A DNA stretch of 11,706 nucleotides. Source: CAYNEL01 sp964396225. Lineage in GTDB: Bacteria; Patescibacteriota; Minisyncoccia; Moranbacterales; UBA1568. This document shows, one piece after another, positions 8,009 through 11,706 of this stretch. The translations under genes and the position numbers were made by a program. The stretch spans positions 1 to 11,706 of the forward strand of contig CAYNEL010000028.1 of assembly GCA_964396225.1 (NCBI GenBank). Reading direction: 5' to 3'. The stretch's first letter is position 1; each line of letters begins with the position of its first letter. The notes beneath the pieces were generated by a model that did not search any database, was not told the origin of the DNA, and was given only the letters and a program-made list of their open reading frames with translations.

Positions 8009-9730
8009 TCAAGAGCCGAAGGTGAAGGCATGGACGGAAAGCCCCAGATCAACGGAAATATCGAGCGTGTGTTCAGCTGTATCGCCAGAACGGTCTATGA
8101 GGTGGAAGAGCCGCGCGCTCTCTATGATGACGCGACCGTCTCGGACATCCTGTCCCGCGGATTCCTGATCCAACGGCCGATCGTCGAGTGAGAGCGAGAT
8201 CCCGCTTGTCGCGTTCCCGTTTGGCGTGACGACAAGAAAGACCTTGGGTCCGCGGTAACGAAGGCGGAGACGCGCCTCAGGGCCGGCCACAGCCTTCTCC
8301 CCGTCGAGTGTCCACTCCCCCGCGTACGCGAACGTGTCGCGCTTCAGTGCAACCGGAAACGAATACGTCTTGGTTCCGGCTTCAGGGCGTTCCAGCGAAG
8401 CGAAGTTTTCCATCCGCGCCAATCCGAGATACGTTTCGGGAGTCTGTGGCAAACGCGGCGTCTCGTCCGGCATCTCCGCTGATCGGACATCGACGACCGC
8501 CGCGCCGGCTTCCTTGAGAAGCGCTTGGATGGCGGCTTCGGTCTCCTCGTACTCACCTTCGCCGAAATGCGTGCGCCGGACCTGACCCTCGGCGTCGATC
8601 AGGTAGTGGGCCGGCCAGTAACGGTTCCGGTAGGCGGTCCAGGTGGCGAAGGCATTGTCCTGGGCGATGGGGTACGTCAGGCCGTAACGCTCGGCGGCCG
8701 CCACGACATTGTCGCGATCCTTTTCGAACTGGAACTCCGGTGCATGGACACCGATGACGACGAACCCCTGGTCGCGGTATTTCTCATACCAACCTTTCAC
8801 GTGGGGAAAGGTACGGATACAGTTGATACAGCTGTAAGTCCAGAAGTCGACGAGGACCACCTTGCCCCGGAGCGAGGCGAGGGTGAGCGGCTCCGAATTG
8901 ATCCAACTCTCAATGCCCTGGATCTCAGGAGCCGCACCGAGACGGTCCAAACCGGGCGCTGATCGGAAGGACGTTTCTCCACCGCGTAAGCTGTCTAACT
9001 GTACGCGCACTCCCGGCCTATCCTCGAGTCGGTTGATGAACGCTGCATATCCGGGAACGAGGTCGAGGAAGCCGGACTGCAGCTTTTTGTCGTACTGGGT
9101 GGCGATAGCCAGGGCCGTCAGGATCATCACCACGCCGAACGCCTGTTGGATGCGTCCGAGATATGGCGAGAGACGGCGGTTGCCGGCGATGAGACGCTGG
9201 CCGAGTAGGGCGAAGACGAAAAGCGGGATGGAGATACCAAGCGTGAAAAAGAGAGCGACTAGGACGATCTGGAAATTGAGCGCTTGGGTAGCGGCGAGCG
9301 TCGCCACCGCGGCCAGGATAGGACCGGCGCACGGCGTCCAGACCAAGCCGAGCGAAAGACCTACCAAGAGTCCCCCGCCGAAACCAGTACGTTCCCCGGC
9401 GCCTGCCCCGAAACGCCCGACTAGACGGCTGACCCAGGTTTCGATCCAGGCTCCGCATCGCGGCCACAACAACGCTACGCCAAGAGCGCCGATGATGCCG
9501 ACCGCCACGAAACGCAGCGCGTCTGGACTGATTGGAATGATCTGGAGGAGATACGAGAGAAACAGCGTGGCCAGGAAGAAGCTCACGGCCAATCCAAGAG
9601 TGATGCCGAGCGGCTTACGCCGACCGCCGGTGGCGGTAGCCGACAGGATGATCGGCAGAAGCGGCCAGATACAGGGCGCGAGCACCGTCACCAGTCCCGA
9701 GACGAACGCAAAGAGAAGCAGGGTCAGCAT
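8009..9730 (-). CDS. dipZ: DipZ-type protein: CcdA/DsbD membrane domain fused to TlpA-like thioredoxin and C-terminal beta domain
   Basis: The family moves electrons from cytoplasmic thioredoxin across the membrane to extracytoplasmic disulfides. This 573-residue protein has three parts. Residues 1-220 are a six-helix CcdA domain with the redox cysteines C20 (LAPCIWP) and C134 (WTPCAGP). Residues about 270-420 are a TlpA/ResA-like thioredoxin domain with C301-I-N-C304 (TYSCINC), GVHAPEF, and a WPAHYLID loop that keeps the cis-proline. Residues about 430-573 are a beta-rich domain (EWTLDGE, LRYRGPKVFLVV) like that of mycobacterial DipZ. The frame is open to 9817, but the ATG at 9730 starts the first membrane helix and lies 38 nt after the stop of the thioredoxin gene, with which it forms an operon. 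No Shine-Dalgarno site is seen. It converges with the nuclease gene, and no convincing terminator lies in the 56-nt gap. Confidence 0.94.
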   Translation of the reverse strand: MLTLLLFAFVSGLVTVLAPCIWPLLPIILSATATGGRRKPLGITLGLAVSFFLATLFLSYLLQIIPISPDALRFVAVGIIGALGVALLWPRCGAWIETWVSRLVGRFGAGAGERTGFGGGLLVGLSLGLVWTPCAGPILAAVATLAATQALNFQIVLVALFFTLGISIPLFVFALLGQRLIAGNRRLSPYLGRIQQAFGVVMILTALAIATQYDKKLQSGFLDLVPGYAAFINRLEDRPGVRVQLDSLRGGETSFRSAPGLDRLGAAPEIQGIESWINSEPLTLASLRGKVVLVDFWTYSCINCIRTFPHVKGWYEKYRDQGFVVIGVHAPEFQFEKDRDNVVAAAERYGLTYPIAQDNAFATWTAYRNRYWPAHYLIDAEGQVRRTHFGEGEYEETEAAIQALLKEAGAAVVDVRSAEMPDETPRLPQTPETYLGLARMENFASLERPEAGTKTYSFPVALKRDTFAYAGEWTLDGEKAVAGPEARLRLRYRGPKVFLVVTPNGNATSGISLSLDDRPLDQESAGQDVRDGRVIIESARLFHLIDRSGDTAEHTLDISVDLGLSVHAFTFGS

Positions 9731-9768
9731 AAGGGGGATGTGGAATCCGACGCCGGAGAGGGGGTGGA

Positions 9769-10347
9769 TTATCTCAGCTCCTTGAGAAGATCGGCCAGCT
9801 TGGGACTGCCGGACCACTGCTTCAGCTCATTACCCTGCGCATCCACCTGGACCAGGGTGTGTTGATACGTGACGCCGTATTTCTGCTTGAGATCGCGATA
9901 CTGGTCATAATCAACATCGAGGATAGTCACACCGGCCGGAATACTCTGGGCATTGGCTTTGATATCGGCATCCAGGGCCCGGCACGTCGGACACCAGGAA
10001 GCCCGGAAGAAAAGGACAACCTTGCCCGTCATTGCCGCAGCCAGCTTGGCCGGATCATACGCGACATATTCGCCGGCCTTGGCCATCATGGCGTCTTCCG
10101 TCGGCTGCGTCATGGTCTCCTCCCCTGCCTGATCCGCTGGCAGGTCGTCCGTCGGCCCCATTGCATCCGGCTGCATCATCTTTGCATCGGACTGCATCAT
10201 AACATCATCCTGATCCGTCATCGCCGATTCTTGCTGGCCGCCTTGGACGAACATATACAGTCCGCCCAAAACAACCAGTGCACCCACGATCCATACCCAC
10301 AAGCCGACACCGGAAGACAACTTCTCCGGCTGGTGCATCGATTCCAT
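9769..10347 (-). CDS. Membrane-anchored extracytoplasmic thioredoxin with Met-rich stalk
   Basis: A 192-residue protein with an N-terminal membrane helix (about 16-34), an Asp/Met/Gln-rich stalk (about 40-90) and a thioredoxin domain (about 92-192). The active site is C119-P-T-C122 in RASWCPTCRALD. At the cis-proline site the sequence is GVTYQHT, so H163 replaces the usual Pro. The stalk includes two copies of a 7-residue unit, VMMQSDA and KMMQPDA, and a third MM pair near 87. The domain should sit outside the membrane and exchange electrons with the DipZ protein encoded 38 nt downstream. ATGs at 10347 and 10338 are both possible. The leader is U-rich with no Shine-Dalgarno site, and a good promoter lies 33-62 nt upstream. 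Its protein substrates are unknown. Confidence 0.9.
   Translation of the reverse strand: MESMHQPEKLSSGVGLWVWIVGALVVLGGLYMFVQGGQQESAMTDQDDVMMQSDAKMMQPDAMGPTDDLPADQAGEETMTQPTEDAMMAKAGEYVAYDPAKLAAAMTGKVVLFFRASWCPTCRALDADIKANAQSIPAGVTILDVDYDQYRDLKQKYGVTYQHTLVQVDAQGNELKQWSGSPKLADLLKELR
10163..10204 (-). repeat. Two 21-nt tandem repeat units inside the thioredoxin stalk
   Basis: Units 10163-10183 and 10184-10204 match at 15 of 21 positions by eye and each encodes seven residues, (V/K)MMQ(S/P)DA. The array is in frame and lies in the linker, not in the folded domain. Confidence 0.6.
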
Positions 10348-10379
10348 ACGTTGTGTGTGAAAAATAAGATTACATCGCC

Positions 10380-10409
10380 AGTGTAGCGCTGGATCGATGG
10401 GTATGTCAA
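10380..10409 (-). promoter_or_regulatory. Sigma70-type promoter of the thioredoxin-dipZ operon
   Basis: On the minus strand a perfect TTGACA (10409-10404) is followed after 18 nt by TACACT (10385-10380). Transcription should start near 10373, giving a leader of about 25 nt containing a T-rich stretch. It lies in the 80-nt gap after the four-helix membrane protein gene, where no terminator hairpin is evident. Confidence 0.75.
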
Positions 10410-10427
10410 GTTTACTTTACATCGGCC

Positions 10428-10802
10428 CTAGCACCGGTCCCGGAGATAGCCGAGGGAAAGTGTTTTGGCCAACACCATGACGGTCAGGGCGATGGGAAGC
10501 CATGGGTCCACCGGCGGATGGTACATCTGCCAAAGGAAACCAGCGATGAGGACGATCGCGCCGGCCAGAAAAGCGGCCCGGCCGGCATGCCGGCGGTGCG
10601 CCTCTTCGCGCTCGTCGGCGACGCGCTCCCCCAAGACAAGCGCCGCCAGAGCGGCAAACACGAGGAGGAAACAGGCGGCTATCGCCATTTCCATGGCATG
10701 CGACATCCCGAACACCTCTCCCGGATTGAGATAGAAGAGGAGCAGTCCGACCAGCACCATCGCCAACAAGATCTCGATCCAACTCATGGAAAATCTACGC
10801 AT
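10428..10802 (-). CDS. Small four-helix membrane protein, unknown function, paired with an Xre-type regulator
   Basis: A 124-residue protein with four hydrophobic segments: about 8-26, 35-57, 72-92 and 100-118. A basic, His/Arg-rich loop (around RREEAHRRHAGR-like residues 62-72) sits between helices 2 and 3, and it ends in RDRC. No catalytic motif is visible and I cannot name a family with confidence. The ATG at 10802 overlaps the stop of the regulator gene (ATGCGTAG), suggesting coupled translation. A second ATG at 10787 would remove five residues and is possible. No Shine-Dalgarno site is seen for either. Small Xre regulators are often found beside short membrane proteins of this shape, which suggests the regulator controls or senses through it; that is inference. 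Confidence 0.82.
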   Translation of the reverse strand: MRRFSMSWIEILLAMVLVGLLLFYLNPGEVFGMSHAMEMAIAACFLLVFAALAALVLGERVADEREEAHRRHAGRAAFLAGAIVLIAGFLWQMYHPPVDPWLPIALTVMVLAKTLSLGYLRDRC

Positions 10803-10998
10803 AGAAGAATATTTTTTCTACCGGTTTACCGAAACGCCGCGCGATCTCGAGCGCCAAAGAAAGCGACGGGACATAATTACCCTTTTCTATGGCGATGACC
10901 GTCTGACGCGTCACCCCGAGCTCGCGGGCCAGCTCTTCTTGGGTCAGTTCCGCGTCGAGACGGAGCTTCTGGACGATGTTCCTGAGGACGGCAGACAT
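10795..10998 (-). CDS. Small Xre-family helix-turn-helix transcriptional regulator
   Basis: A 67-residue DNA-binding protein consisting of a single Cro/C1-type HTH domain. The HTH is clear at about 19-50: LTQEELARELGVTRQTVIAIEKG, with the recognition helix around TRQTVIAIE, followed by YVPSLSLALEIARRFGKPVEKIF. There is no sensor or dimerisation domain, as in the short YozG-like regulators. The ATG lies 4 nt after the stop of the DedA-family gene, and its own stop overlaps the start of the membrane protein gene, so all three are likely one operon. No Shine-Dalgarno site precedes it; the upstream sequence is pyrimidine-rich. Autoregulation at the operon promoter near 11663-11691 is plausible, but no clear operator was found. 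Confidence 0.93.
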   Translation of the reverse strand: MSAVLRNIVQKLRLDAELTQEELARELGVTRQTVIAIEKGNYVPSLSLALEIARRFGKPVEKIFFYA

Positions 10999-11002
10999 AG
11001 GT

Positions 11003-11653
11003 TCAGAGAGGAGGAAGACGGTTGCGGAGGCGCCGGAGGAGGACGAGGGCCAACGCCCCGAGACAAACGGCGCCGATGATGATCACCAGGGCGAGATACG
11101 ACTGCTCGATGGAGAGGACGATCTCCCGGATGGCGGCCCAGCCGCCGAAACCGATGCCGAGGAAGATGAGGTTGCGGAAGAAGAGTCCAACCAAAGTCGT
11201 CCAGAGGAATGAGCGGCGGTCGATCTTGACCGCTCCGGCCGCCAGCGAAAGCGGCGTGGTGGGCACCACCGGGGCGATACGGAGGGCGAGCAGGACGATG
11301 TCGTCGCGCCAGTCCCCTGAGAAGCGTGCCCCGAAACGCTCGGCCTGTTCGTGAGTGACACCCAGGTACTTGCCGAAACGGTGGAGGAGGACGTCCTCGA
11401 GCCGGTCGCCGAGGACATAGAGGATCCATGAGGCCAGGGTCTTGGCCAACGAGGCGACCAGCGCCAGGCCGATGATGAAGATCCAGGGCTCGCCACGGGC
11501 CAGTGCGATGGAGCCGGCCAACGTCCCGACGAGCGAGACCGGGATGGGCGGAAAGAACTCCTCGATGAACGCCGCCACTCCGACGAAGACGTCGAGTGGC
11601 AGGGTCTCCGCCAGGTTGCGGATGGCTTGTTCAAACGCGTGGAGAAAAGACAT
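11003..11653 (-). CDS. DedA/VTT-domain (SNARE-associated) family membrane protein
   Basis: A 216-residue polytopic inner-membrane protein of the VTT/DedA superfamily, whose members include lipid scramblases and transporters. Seen: the re-entrant motif EEFFPPIPVSLVG (31-43) followed by GTLAG, a second half with LRIAPVVPTTPLSLAAGAV (124-142), and hydrophobic helices through to a basic C-terminus (LLRRLRNRL). R125 matches the conserved Arg of the family. The second Arg of classical E. coli DedA proteins is absent, and the PVVP stretch is closer to the YdjX/TVP38/YqaA branch. It heads a likely operon with the Xre regulator and the small membrane protein. The ATG at 11653 follows a -10 element by only 9 nt, so the transcript may have almost no leader, though a GGTGG stretch lies upstream. 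Confidence 0.9.
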   Translation of the reverse strand: MSFLHAFEQAIRNLAETLPLDVFVGVAAFIEEFFPPIPVSLVGTLAGSIALARGEPWIFIIGLALVASLAKTLASWILYVLGDRLEDVLLHRFGKYLGVTHEQAERFGARFSGDWRDDIVLLALRIAPVVPTTPLSLAAGAVKIDRRSFLWTTLVGLFFRNLIFLGIGFGGWAAIREIVLSIEQSYLALVIIIGAVCLGALALVLLRRLRNRLPPL

Positions 11654-11662
11654 AGTCCCACC

Positions 11663-11691
11663 ACCCTACAGAAGCGAGAGACGGGCGTCAA
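11663..11691 (-). promoter_or_regulatory. Sigma70-type promoter of the DedA/Xre/membrane-protein operon
   Basis: On the minus strand TTGACG (11691-11686) is followed after 17 nt by TAGGGT (11668-11663). The -10 ends 9 nt before the ATG at 11653, so transcription would start 1-3 nt before the start codon. Confidence 0.6.
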
Positions 11692-11706
11692 GCGCAAGCA
11701 GCCCCT

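Overview
This GC-rich window (I estimate about 60% GC) carries ten protein genes. Nine read on the minus strand and one (a PD-(D/E)XK nuclease) on the plus strand. I see no rRNA, tRNA, CRISPR array, transposase or phage gene. TGA is an ordinary stop for several genes, so the standard bacterial code applies. A compact UvrA, a 90-residue alkyltransferase, short membrane-anchored proteins with low-complexity linkers and scarce Shine-Dalgarno sites suggest a member of the Candidate Phyla Radiation (Patescibacteria). That placement is inference, not proof.

Region 1 (1-4580, all minus) holds, in order of transcription: a two-gene envelope operon (a short membrane-anchored acidic protein, then a secreted coiled-coil protein) ending at an intrinsic terminator; a minimal O6-alkylguanine alkyltransferase; a small six-cysteine zinc-ribbon protein of unknown role with its own promoter, Shine-Dalgarno site and terminator; and uvrA, whose last few codons lie beyond the left edge. 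Its translation shows that the usual DNA-contacting insertion domain is missing.

Region 2 (4581-7952) holds uvrB (minus, 673 residues, complete, probably leaderless) and, divergent from it, a RecB/AddB/Cas4-like nuclease with a probable iron-sulfur cluster (plus). With uvrA and the alkyltransferase this makes a DNA-repair neighbourhood: nucleotide excision, direct alkyl reversal and a nuclease of unknown pathway. uvrC is not in the window.

Region 3 (8009-10425, minus) is a two-gene redox operon. A membrane-anchored thioredoxin with a Met-rich stalk is followed by a DipZ-type protein (CcdA membrane domain, TlpA-like thioredoxin domain, C-terminal beta domain). Together they should move reducing power from the cytoplasm to disulfides outside the membrane.

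Region 4 (10428-11706, minus) is a likely three-gene operon: a DedA/VTT-family membrane protein, a 67-residue Xre-type regulator 4 nt downstream, and a four-helix membrane protein whose start overlaps the regulator's stop. A TTGACG-N17-TAGGGT promoter sits just before the first gene.

The strongest leads are the insertion-domain-less UvrA, the self-contained zinc-ribbon gene, the leaderless uvrB promoter, the Fe-S nuclease divergent from uvrB, and palindromes and short repeats in the upstream regions of the repair genes.
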